This document shows, piece by piece, positions 22,248-32,709 of a stretch of DNA of 64,000 bases. Each line of letters opens with the position of its first letter. The stretch's first letter is position 1. The translations under genes were made by a program, and so were the position numbers. The notes beneath the pieces are model-generated. The model was not told the origin of the DNA and ran no database searches. It was given only the letters and a program-made list of their open reading frames with translations. The stretch is from Amorphophallus konjac (lineage: Eukaryota; Streptophyta; Magnoliopsida; Alismatales; Araceae). The stretch spans positions 147,068,732 to 147,132,731 of the forward strand of contig CM040117.1 in assembly GCA_022559845.1 (NCBI GenBank), in the 5' to 3' direction.

Positions 22248-22760
22248 GCTCTCACGGACTTCGTCGCCGAATGCACCCTACCTGTCGAGGATTCACCCGA
22301 GCAGTCCTCAGGGCCCGCCTGGGAGCTATACGTCGACGGATCCTCCTGCACCGCGGGCAGCGGCACGGGGCTAGTCTTACTCTCACCAAAAGGAGTGGAG
22401 CTACAGTACGCCCTACGTTTTAATTTCTGGACCACGAACAACATGGCCGAGTGCGAGGCGCTCCTTTCTGGGTTACGCATGGCGAAACACCTGGGGGCGT
22501 CAAGCGTGTGAGCATATAGCGATGCTCATCGCCAACCAGGTCAGGGGGGCGTTCGAGGCCCGAGACCCCTCCATGATGAAATATTTAGAGAAGGCCAAGG
22601 CCGCGGCGAGCGAGTTCGCCCACTTTGAAGTGGTACACATCCCACGCGAGGAGAACGTCCGAGCAGACACCCTCTCTTGCCTAGCGTTGGCCACTACGGT
22701 CTCCAGCTCGAGATCAATCCTGATAGAGGAATTTTCGGCACCGAGCATAGATGATCCAAC
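22248..22760 (+). pseudogene. Second RNase H (aRNH) of element A
   Basis: Starts ALTDFVAEC, then WELYVDGSS near 22.32 kb and NNMAECEALLSGLRMAKHLG near 22.44 kb, ending with EFAHFEVVHIPREENVRADTL near 22.61-22.67 kb. The YVDGSS, AECEAL and REENVRADTLS motifs are those of the additional archaeal-type RNase H found in Tat/Ogre elements, which firmly places this element. A TGA interrupts near 22509. Having two RNase H domains between RT and integrase is normal for this lineage, not a local fusion. Confidence 0.85.
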
Positions 22761-22859
22761 ACTCCAGGTAAATGCCATCGGCTACGAACCCTCCTGGATG
22801 GATCCTCTACTCAATTTCCTCCTTCGGCAACAGCTCCCCAGCGATCACGCCAAAGCGCG

Positions 22860-24053
22860 GCGCACGCGGGCAAGAGCGGCCCACTTCACTATGGTGGACG
22901 GCTGACTATATCGTCGGTCCCTCTCAGCCCCTCTACTCAAGTGCCTCTTCCCCACGGAAGCCAACCAGGCCATCCATGAAGTCCATGAAGGACTCTGCGG
23001 AAGTCATGTGGGAGGGCGAGCACTCGCGAGAACGCTGATCCGACAAGGGTATTGGTGGCCCACCTTGCAGCAAGACTGCCTCAACTACGTTCGAAGGTGC
23101 CCCCAATGCCAGAAGTACTCCCACATGCACCACCAGCTGGCGACGCAGCTCCACACTTTGACGGAGCCTCGCCCGTTTGCACGGTGGGGGATCGACATAC
23201 TGGGGCCCTTCTCTGAGGCACAAGGGAGGAAGAAATTCCTCATAGTCGCCATCGACTACTTCACCAAATGGATCGAAGCCGAGCCATTGGGAAAAATAAC
23301 AAGCGAAGCAGCTTGGAAATTTGTGCTACGGAGCATCATTTGCCGGTTTGGGATCCCAGGGTTCTCACTACCGACAACGGCAGACAGTTCGCGAGCACCA
23401 CCTTTCAGGAGAAGTGCTCGGAGTTGGGGATCTGGAACCACTACACCTCAGTGGGACATCCCCAAGCCAACGGGTTGGTGGAAAACTCCAACCGAACGCT
23501 ACTCCACGGCATCAAGACTCGCCTGGACCAAGCAGGCGACGCATGGATTGATTCAATCCCGAGCATCCTATGGGCTCACCGGACCACCGCTAGAGCCGCC
23601 ACCTGGGAGACGCCCTTTCATCTCGCCTACGGAGCTGAGGCAGTAGTCCCGGTGGAGATATCCAACCCCTCATTACGAGTGGGACATTTTGATGAGGCCA
23701 GGAACAACCAGGCAATGCGAGAAAACCTGGACTTGCTCGAAGAAAGAAGAACCAACGCCCAGATAAAGCTTGCGGCATATCAGCAGAAGCTGGCGCAGTA
23801 TTACAATGCCCGAGTTAAGGAGAGACACTTCTTCCCCGAAGATCTGGTCCTACGGCGAGCAAGCGTGGCTGACCTGCGAGGAGCCGCAGGAAAACTCGCA
23901 CCTAACTGGGAAGGCCCATACCGGGTAGCAGAAGCACTCGGCAAAGGAGCGTACAGGCTGGTGACGCTTGGGGGGAGAGAGGTGCCCAGACGTGGAACTC
24001 CGTCAACCTCAGGAAGTTCTTCTAGTGAAACATCACCAGCCATACTCCACTAG
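22860..24053 (+). pseudogene. Integrase of element A (decayed)
   Basis: The H2C2 zinc-binding part is visible as HEVHEGLCGSH followed by CPQCQKY near 23.10 kb. The catalytic core has D in WGIDILGPF near 23.19 kb, D in TTDNGRQF near 23.37 kb and E in NGLVENSNR near 23.48 kb, the D-D-35-E pattern. A TGA sits at 22903-22905 and a frameshift near 23.36 kb splits the core. The C-terminal part (KLAPNWEGPYRV) resembles the gypsy GPY/F module; no chromodomain is visible, as expected outside chromoviruses. The intact enzyme would insert element DNA into the chromosome. Confidence 0.9.
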
Positions 24054-24081
24054 GGTAAGTTGCCCACGAACAAAGAAAAGA

Positions 24082-24512
24082 TAGCCTAAGGGTTCCCTAG
24101 AGGCGAGCACCGCTCCCCTTGAAAACAAAAAGGTAGCCTAAGGGCTCCCTAGAGGCGAGCACCGCTCCCCTTGAAAACAAAGAGGTAACCTAAGGGTTCC
24201 CTAAAGGCGAGCATCGCTCCCCTTGAAAATAAGAAGGTAACCTAAGGGTTCCCTAGAGGCGAGCACCACTCCCCTTGAAAATAAAAAGGTAACCTAAGGG
24301 TTCCCTAGAGGCGAGCACCGCTCCCCTTAAAAATGAGAAGGTGACCTAAGGGTCCCCTAGAGGCGAGCACCGCTCCCCTTGAAAATAAGAAGGTAACCTA
24401 AGGGTTCCCTAAAGGCGAGCATTGCTCCCCTTGAAAATGAAGTGGTAACCTAAGGGTTCCCTAAAGGCGAGCACCGCTCCCCTTGAAAACAAGAAGGCAA
24501 CCCAAGGGTCCC
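24082..24512 (+). repeat. 52-bp tandem repeat, about 8 copies
   Basis: Repeats start at 24082, 24134, 24186, 24238, 24290, 24342, 24394, 24446 and 24498 (partial), exactly 52 bp apart. Each carries CCTAAGGGTTCCCTAGAGGC and GAGCACCGCTCCCCTTGAAA, with scattered substitutions and no length change. The array lies 29 bp after the integrase stop. A 52-bp unit is not a multiple of three, so it is not coding. Confidence 0.95.
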
Positions 24513-25943
24513 CGCAGAGGACACGAGCACTGTGGAAGACAAGCACGGAGGATCGCCCAAGAAAGCATGCAGAAGAACTCCAGTAAAAGGTACACATCAG
24601 TATTGGCTCAGAATCAAAGAATTTATATTTCTTTAGTCAAAGTACAAGCTGCCAAAAAATTGGCAAAGTACCCTCACACGGGCCAAATATAAGTACATGG
24701 AGAGATAAAACGTGCTCGACGATGGCGACGTATGACTCCAACGACTCACTTCTTAGATACCATCCTCTATCGACGATCATGCTAATCTTCAAGCAGGCGT
24801 AGGTACCCATCTTTTTGTTATGTGGGAGGATACCTATGAAAGAAGCCTCCTATGCCAGAGAAGAGGGACAAAGCCTTCAGGCCAACGAAGGGCTTCACTG
24901 GTAGAAGGCCTGCACGAGGAAAACTAGGCCAGTAGCTCCAGCCACCCCGCTCGGAAGAAGCCCGGCAAGCTCCACCCGTTATAGGGAACCAGCAGACCCA
25001 CGCAAGCCGGCGGAAGGTAGCAGTACTACAAGGCCAACTCATTAGGAAGGCCACCTCAGCGTACTGGCCATGCCTTCAAACTGAGGAGCCCACCGCCGTC
25101 GTCCAAGCCGCACGTCCAGGCCCACAGAGTGGAAGAATGGAAAATAGATTCCACCCTTCCTTACGATCCTTCCTACCAGAAAGTATGAAGATGTTCCAGC
25201 AACGAGGAGCATCCCACCGAGCACCTGCAAGGAGCAAACAACGGTTACACACCGCGAAGACAAGCAAGGGAAAATAGCTGAAGTTTGGAAAGCAGCGCTA
25301 CCCTAACACTTCTCATCCCGTCAAGGACAGAACTTATCTGGCTCAAGAAGCAAGATTCCCCTGCCAGCATACAAGCGGTCAACCTACTCCAAGGCCTCCC
25401 GCCAGCCGTCCAGGTACCCGAGCCTATACTGCTTAGGAGTCGGGACACCCTCTCCAAGCGCAGGCCACGGCCGCCACGGTACTGGCGCTGGATTCCCCGG
25501 AGGACCAAGGGTTGACGACGAGCCGACATCGATTCATCATCCGACGAGGTACCAGACTCTCTTGAGGACATTCTCTGGGGAAGCTACCTACGACGGTTCG
25601 TTGGCATAGAGATGATCACTGGAACGTTACGAGAGCCACCATTTATAAGGGAAGCAGAGTCTCCAGAAGCATGAGGACTCCTACCGCCTCAATCAAATAC
25701 ATGGAAATCGAAGCGACGGACCCCAAAAGTCGCACTCCTTCAGAAGCCCTCATCAAGGGCGCCATTATGTATCCCCAGAGGATCTCGTGATGGTTCAGGA
25801 GGAAAGAAATACACGGAAGAAATATCAAGATGTGCAGATAAAAGGAAGGTTTTCATTTCAAAAAGGAGAAATTACAAAGAAAAGAGGCTACTGCCTCGGA
25901 AAGCGCAGGAAAAAGAAAGGAAAAGACTGCTAGGGGCATCCTC
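24513..25943. other. Non-coding 3' region of element A
   Basis: About 1.4 kb between the tandem repeat and the antisense ORF. Frames are short, and no repeat or motif stands out. Tat elements typically carry such a long untranslated stretch here. Confidence 0.5.
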
Positions 25944-28060
25944 TCAAGGACCTGCCCCGGTTACATCATCACATGCCCTGGACTCAGCAGGCGCACGTAC
26001 AGCAGCAGCGCTAGGAGGAGGTGGCTCGTCGCTCAAGTCCACCACAGCAACCTCCGCGGGGGCCCGTGCACCCGCACTCGACACCAGCTGGTCGGCGCCC
26101 GCCTCTACAGGGTCCGGCCCCTCTTCCTCGTCATCGGCCTTCGAGCCATACAGATTTGAAGGAGGAGGCAGAATCGGGGCCTCGAGGTCAAGGTGCTCAG
26201 CTGTGGCCCTCACGGCAGCACTCCAGCCCTCCCAAAAGCCGCGGTCATGTGCCGGCCCGTAGTACTCCAGGGCCGCCTCCGTCAGCTCAGCCCTGTAAGC
26301 CGAGAAGAAACGAAAAGCCTCCACAGCCTCCTTGCTGGCTGAGGATAGAGACATGCGCAGCTTGGCGAGCTCCGCCTCGATCTCCTGGCCGCGGGCCTTC
26401 ATGGCTCGGGCCTCCGCCTCCAGCTTGGCCGTACGCTTGCCGGCCGCATCAGCCTGCGCCCGGAAAGCATACCGGTCGCGCTCCATCCCAGTCAGCGCCG
26501 ATTCGAGCTGAGACAACTACTCCTGAAGTCCGAAATTTGCATCCTCGGACTCCTTCCAACGCCCTTCGGCCCCCACCTAAAGGGCCCGGCTGATCTCCAG
26601 CTCACGCACGGCATCCAGAAACGGTGCCTCCACAGCCCGAAGGCGCTAACAACCAGGCACACGCTCCTCGCAGCAACAGCTGTCAACTCGTCCATAACAC
26701 CAGGACCCAGCTCCCCAACGTGCTCATGCCAGCGAGCACTCCACATCATGACGTCGACGATGCCCGAGACACCAGGCACCCCCGTCAGTGAGTCTTCGGG
26801 CTGCGGGGACTAGCCGCGTGGAGGAACCCTCTGCGGAGGGAGAGGATCAACTTCAACGGCAGGGGCCTTGCCCTGTTCACGCCCCCGTCCGCCGGGGACA
26901 GACGTCGGGGTAGCAGCTGCCGACACCACAGGCCACGACGATAGGCGAACATTGGGGGGAGGCGCCCCGGATGAAGGAGGAGCCCAGCTCCAGCCCGGAG
27001 TCGAGTCCCTCCCCCTCTTCCTCGATCGGCGGCAACAGTCCATCTCCGCCAACTCATCCTCGGTCGGACAAGCCCGACCACCACCAGCCATGGCAGACTC
27101 ATCACCGGGAGCACTCGAAGTAGCTTCGGGGGAACTTTGCCAAAGACTAGGCCCTCCACTGGCCACCGACGCCTCGGGCGAACGCACCAGAGGAATGCCG
27201 ACAGGGGCCGGATACTGCAACCTCCTCGGGGTGAAAGTAACCTGGGCTGGGGGGGTGACGACTGACACCTGACCGGTTCCCGGAGTGACGTAATCCACGG
27301 GGCGAGGAGCAAGCCGCGGTAGCTGGACGATTTCAGGGGTCCACCCCTGTGCTTCAACCGCTCCTGGAAGCAAAGATGAGGTTAGTCAAGCATAAGCCAC
27401 TACTACCACATCCCTACGGGGGACAAGACCAGTACCCTGCGGCAACGGAGAACACAACTCCAGCTCTCGAAGCAGCGCCGGGGTCAAGACGTGGTCTGCA
27501 TCGACAAGAGGATACCGGGAAACCGCCTTCAGATCCTGACGACCCTCGGCGTTGAGGGAAGGCTTCGTATCGCGCCAAGGGTGAGGAAAGCCACTCTGCA
27601 TCCAGCCATCAGAGGCCCTTTCCCAGTCCTTCGACTTGATCAAGTAAACATATCGTTCCGCCCACCCCTTGCGGTTGGATGCGGTACGGGAGACATAGAT
27701 AAAATGGTTGCGGGTACGGGCCTTGAAGTAGGCGAAATAAGTGTCGGACGGGCAACTCTGGAGGAGAAAGAACTGTCAGAACAAGTCGACACTCGGCGCC
27801 ACAGACGCTCTACGACAAGCATAGACAAACCCGCAGAGGATGCTATAAGAATTGGGAGTTATGCCCCCAGGGTTCCGCCCGTAATGGCGGAGGACGATCG
27901 CGATAAAAGGATGGACCGGAATACGAAGACCCGCCTGGAAAGAGGCCACCGGGATCATGATCCCGCCAGTAGGGTGACTCATTATGTCATCTCCCGCAAC
28001 AGGAAAGACGATGTCGTACTCAGGGGGATCTGGAAGGTCTCCCGCAAGCCATGGAATACC
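25944..28060 (-). pseudogene. Antisense ORF of element A (plant gypsy-type aORF)
   Basis: Opposite to gag-pol, starting near 28060 with a GIPWLAGDLP-like frame and running to 25944 through several stops and shifts. The N-terminal part has SFQAGLRIPVHPF and GITPNSYSILCGFVYACRR near 27.8-27.95 kb, then GWMQSGFPHPWRDTKPSLN near 27.55 kb. It resembles the domain annotated as putative gypsy-type transposon (Pfam PF04195, Transposase_28), often in antisense ORFs of Tat elements; from memory, not searched. A Pro/Ala-rich middle follows, then a helical, Lys/Glu/Ala-rich C-terminal part (MERDRYAFRAQADAAG) of coiled-coil type and an acidic tail. Product function is unknown. Confidence 0.6.
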
Positions 28061-28628
28061 CTATAGGCCACTAGAGGCTAGGAATCAGGTTGACTAGTGC
28101 CCGCACCCGAAGTGCTCGGCACGCCGCCTCGGGCTTGAGGCGTATCCTCCGAAGAGGAAGATTCGACAGTGAGAGCTCTCTACGCGGACGCATCGCTACA
28201 GAAGAAAAGAAGAACATAGAAAGGAGGATCCTCACCAGGCAAAGGGGAGGAAGACTCCTACGACGGAGTGCGACGACCAGCGGGATGTGGGTATGGTTTG
28301 CGAGAGCCCCCTCAACGCTTCTTATAAACCGCCCATGACGATTCGACGGTTGCACCCCCTGAGGGTCGGGTGAAGGGACGTCGACTGCTGCGGCGGTACG
28401 ACAACCAAAGCCAGGCGACCGTTCTGAGCCCACATCCCCAGAACAGGACAAGACCCAGCGTCATCATTGCCAGTGTGGCTTCTGCCACCGCAAGAGGCAC
28501 CTTGCGCGCCAAGCAGGCTCTCGAAGCCACCAACTCCTGCCGTACGAGGAAATCATCTTTGGATCACACCCTCCAGAAGAACCCTCTCTTGGGCTACTCT
28601 CAGTCCCTGCGAGTGCTCGACAACGAAG
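28061..28628. other. Non-coding DNA before the element A 3' LTR
   Basis: It holds no recognisable domain on either strand. The antisense ORF presumably starts its transcript somewhere here, but I see no clear minus-strand TATA box. Confidence 0.4.
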
Positions 28629-28641
28629 AGTAGGGGGGAAG
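28629..28641 (+). promoter_or_regulatory. Polypurine tract of element A
   Basis: AGTAGGGGGGAAG directly precedes the TGAGGAGGG start of the 3' LTR. Confidence 0.75.
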
Positions 28642-28808
28642 TGAGGAGGGTAAATCTAGTTTGACCCAAAAATGGCCCACGCACGCGCGTCCCATTAAGG
28701 TTTGGACGTGCTGAGCCCAGGCAAAGGATGAGCGCGCATGCTCAGCCCAATAAGAAGGAGGCCGGCCCAACAGAGCATCGGATTCCACGACGCCGATGAG
28801 GCCGGCCC
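28642..28808 (+). repeat. 3' LTR of element A, left part
   Basis: Matches the first about 167 bp of the 5' LTR, then breaks in GGCCGGCCC where a solo LTR is inserted. The LTR resumes at 31980. Confidence 0.9.
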
Positions 28809-31800
28809 TGTTGGACAAGTGTATAACATGTGTAACTCCATTGTTTTGATCATGGCTGTCTATGTATGTTGGGCTTATGTATAATATTCTTTTATTTTGA
28901 TGATGTCTAACTATGAGTCATCAATATAGTTTGACCTGCATTTGATAGCGACAAACACTCATGCATTTCAGGTAAAGCCCACACCGGCAACAAAGTGTGT
29001 TTGCACATATAGAAAGAAATCAAGTATGACACACAGATGAGGCATTAGGCTGCACAAGAAAGAAGGACCAAGGTCGATGCAAGAAGGCCAAGGAAAATGA
29101 CTAAGGTCTGTGCATGACTTTATTGCGATACAGCAAAGGAAGATCGGCGCACATCCAAGGCTAATTAGTATAAGGACGGTGCAAGTTTTTGTTACAATGA
29201 ACTAAGGTCTGAGCACATAAGAAGATCAAGGTCCAAACATCAAGGTCTGAGCATACTCCAATCAAGGGCTGAATTAGAAAGAAAATATCTCGACACCTTC
29301 GGATGACAACTCTGCACATAAAGCATGTGTCGACACATCTGACAAATGTCTCGACACCTCAAGATGAAATCAGCTGAAGCAGAAGCCGTCCTCAAGATCG
29401 TTCAAAGGAATGTCCCGACACATTGACAAGAATGTGTCGACACATCTAGGTTCAACCAGAACATGTATGAAATCAAGCCGAAGATGTTATGTCTAAAGAC
29501 TCTGGACTCACTAATGTCTCGACACACTGAGTGAAAAGTATCGACACACTCGTGTGAAAATCTCTGCACATTGGCACTTCTGTCTCGACACCCTCATGCG
29601 AGAACTCTGCTCATGGCTCACATGTTCCGACACCTTTGGTGTTGTCTCGACACATCAGCCATGGATCTTCAAGACACTCACTAAATGTCCCGACACACTA
29701 AGTGTAAAACATCGACACATCAATGTTCAACCAGAACGTGTCTTGAAATCGACTGAAGCTATCTTCAAGGCTTTCAAAGGGATGTCTCGACACACTGACA
29801 GGGAAGTCTCGACACATCCATGATCAACCAGAACTATTCCTCAAAGCTTTCAATGGGATGTCTCGACACTCTACTAGGAAAGTGTCGACACACCCTTGTT
29901 CTTCCATAAATCCACAAGTCAATAAACTATCAGATCAGTGGGCCATCCAGAGAGAGAAAAAGGAACCGCAAATCATTAAAATTAAGGATTTTGGGGTGTG
30001 AACCACGTTCCGAGGTCTGACCCTTGCTCTACCATCTTATCTCTCATTTGTCTACCTTATGGAGATAGTTTTGACAGAAATCCAGCTGGAAGAGCCACTT
30101 CAGTCTGTCGCGATGTCAGTCTTATCTGTCTGCCTGTCCAGACTGTCTGCTGTTGGGAATAGGACACTCCGCAGTCTACCTCTATCTCGCTGTCGATCAA
30201 TGGGCTATCCAACCAGCCAAGTTTACAGAAGAGTACACTTAAGCAGAATAAGAAGACTGTATTTCTGAGGGAGAATCATTGTAGATATCTGATGCTGTCT
30301 AAAGGGAGATCTTATCTGATCCTTCCCACTGTCTGCCAACGTACTTTCCTTGTACTAAAAGATGGACTCAGCCAATGGAAGACAGTAGGCCTGTAGGAGC
30401 ATTAAATGAAAAGATCTCCAAGCATCCGAATGAGAAGACTCAGTCACTTCTTCCAGGTGCTGCCGCCGTTGAACATGGAACTTGCCTGGAAAACTCCAAG
30501 CTCTCACTTCACCCTGGCGCATGCTTCAAGGAAAAATATGGAGGGAAAAATACAGCTTGTACAATGGTCCATTTGTGACTTCTGGGCGTCATTTTTTTCC
30601 CTGGCTTTACAACTAGTTTTTACCCATTTATACCAAGCTTCCTTAACTGAAGAAGCAGTTGCTGCTGCCGTCCACACAGTGCCACGCTTTAGACCAACAA
30701 CCAAAAACATTCCTAAGAAGGCGTGAGAGCAGCCCCATCACTTGGTTGACATAGTCCAGTGCTGTGAGTAGTAGAAGAAGAAGAGAGAGCAGTCTTGAGA
30801 GAGAAGACAAACCCTGCAGTCTACCGGTGTTTGAAGAAAAGGATCCTTAGATCTAATCTTGTAGCAGCAGCCACCAGCTCCGTTGTCTTGATCCATTTTC
30901 TTAGATGGTGTCTACAAAATCTCTATTCCTTCTCCACTGCACTTGCAATATTCAACTTTTATTTGTTACAGTTCATCTATCACCAATACATCTAGCTTTT
31001 CCGATCCCTGTTCAGGGACCGGGTTCCCTCTGTGGGTTCAGAGGAAGAGAGGGTCAGATCCTCTGGGTGATACAAGCTGTTAGTCAGCAGAAAGCAAGCT
31101 GTGTTGCTCAACTGTGTAAGCAAGCTGTGCTGCTCAGCGGATCAAGCTGTGTGTCAGCCGAAAAGCCACACCGAGTTTGGTGTGGGGTGGACATAGGTCG
31201 TGGGCTAACAACCGAACCACCTTAAAATCTTTGTGTTGTGGGTTATATTCATTGTGATCTTGTTCTATAATTTCTATCCCCATTTCACAGGTTAGTGTGC
31301 TACTTACGCTATTTATTTTCTCTGCACACTCAACCATTCTGCTTGCACAACAGTTTCATCTTGATCCTCCTTCTATCGTTGCTAACATGCATCTTCTCAG
31401 GTGTCTGCAGCACTCTTGCTTATAGACACTTGAAGCATCTCCCTAGCAGAGGAAGGTATCACGATGGGTGAGCAGCTTTCTCTCTTGTGTTTTTAAACAC
31501 ATTAGCTCATTGGGTTGCCTGCTGCACTATTGCACACATGTATCAAGGTGAAAGCTTTGCCAAAGGAATTCACCTCGTTTAACACTCTTGCACCTTAGTG
31601 ATCACCTTAGTTCTCACACACTAAGCAAGTCTTTTCACACTCAGCTACTCTGATCTAAGATCTCTGTGGTTCGGATCCGTGGAAGGTGTGTCGACCTGGC
31701 CGCTGGGAGTGTCGACCTGTGTTGTTCATATACCTAGGATCCTTAGAGGGTGTGTCGACCTACCCGTTGGGGGTGTCGGCCTGTTTGAACTGAGCATCGT

Positions 31801-31979
31801 GCTTTAACATCATTACTTGCTCCATTCCTATCTATTTCGCTGCGCTATGTGTCTAAGTGTGTTATTGGTTTATAGGAGAAATTCATGTGTTTAGGGTCAA
31901 GTTTTAAATAGGTCATAGTTATCAATAGGATCTATTCAACCCCCCTTCTAGATCCGATTGCACTCTGTGGGACCCAACA
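28809..31979 (+). mobile_element. Sirevirus-type copia solo LTR
   Basis: 3171 bp starting TGTTGGACAAG and ending GGGACCCAACA, flanked by a perfect 5-bp duplication GGCCC (28804-28808 and 31980-31984). The right end has ATTCAACCCCCCTTCTAG, the usual Sirevirus LTR end signature. The left part carries AAGGTCNNTGCA words and about 16 copies of a GTGTCGACAC word. There is no PBS, PPT or coding region, so it is a solo LTR left by LTR-LTR recombination after insertion into element A. Confidence 0.9.
29286..29895. repeat. Reiterated TGTGTCGACACA-type palindromes
   Basis: About 16 copies of TGTCTCGACAC, TGTCCCGACAC or TGTGTCGACACA within 610 bp. The 12-mer TGTGTCGACACA is a perfect palindrome. Further GTGTCGACC copies sit at 31686-31780. 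Sirevirus LTRs are known to carry conserved palindromic words, so the presence is expected; the density is notable. Confidence 0.85.
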
Positions 31980-32709
31980 GGCCCAAGCACAGTTCTCGTC
32001 GGAGACACTCCGACCACCGACCGTTGCCCCCACAACACCGGCCTTGACCCCGTAACGGGCGAGCATGCGCCATGAGTGCCGTAAGACTCGTCCAGGGAAC
32101 GATCGACGCCGGGGCTATCGCCCTCCAACGGGAAACTCCCGCCAACATAGCGGAGGAACATTACTCTACTAAACGGACCCTTCCCTATCAAGGGATGAGG
32201 CCCTCGCTCCAGGACAACCCATATAAAAGGGACAGCGACAGTAGAGAAGGGCACGGTAGATTCTTCTACTAAAACCACATGCTACTACGCAAGAAGATAC
32301 TCCTGCCCTAGAGTTTCATACTGAGAAGAGAGCAACTCGACTAGCAACCACGACGAGAAGACGTCCGCTACATCCAGAGAGCTTCTTCCTCCTGCGCGGC
32401 CTTACCACCCAGCGAGCACTCTCCGAGAGCCCACTGGGAGCGGCGAGCACGTGTGCAGAGGATCTACACGCCTCCTGGATCGACGACTACGGCCCTTACT
32501 TCTCCCTCACCTTGCTCCTCTCTTTTGCTCATTAATCGCTTGCTGACTTAGGCATTGGAGAGTTGTCCTCTGGGATAACACCCGGGACTCCTTCTGACGC
32601 CCTTCTGGTTTCTTGGTGTGTGTAGGCATCCACGGGCGCGAGACGATTTTCCCAACAAATAGATAGAGAAGGTGGTACGTGGCCTAGGAACCATTTTCCT
32701 GTCGCTACA
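31980..32709 (+). repeat. 3' LTR of element A, right part
   Basis: Continues the 3' LTR from GGCCCAAGCACAG to GTCGCTACA at 32709, with the TATA box at 32222-32228. Joined with the left part it matches the 5' LTR end to end. Confidence 0.9.

Larger units (their letters stand above)
17751..32709 (+). mobile_element. Element A: Tat-lineage Ty3/gypsy retrotransposon
   Basis: Order: 5' LTR, PBS, gag, protease, RT, RNase H, second RNase H, integrase, 52-bp tandem repeats, non-coding, antisense ORF, purine tract, 3' LTR. Integrase after RNase H places it in Ty3/gypsy; the second RNase H and a long antisense ORF before the 3' LTR are established marks of the Tat group. Flanks are ATATA (17746-17750) and TTATA (32710-32714), a near but imperfect target duplication; the 5' LTR starts CG where the 3' LTR has TG. 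Many frameshifts and stops make it non-functional. The 3' LTR is split by a Sirevirus solo LTR. Excluding that insert the element is about 11.8 kb. Confidence 0.9.

Noticed and set aside
24082..24512. CRISPR-like regular array
   Set aside because: 52-bp units are contiguous, without unique spacers, inside a plant retrotransposon.
26021..26593. 190-codon plus-strand frame rich in Pro and Arg
   Set aside because: It mirrors the better-supported antisense ORF on the minus strand; no domain.
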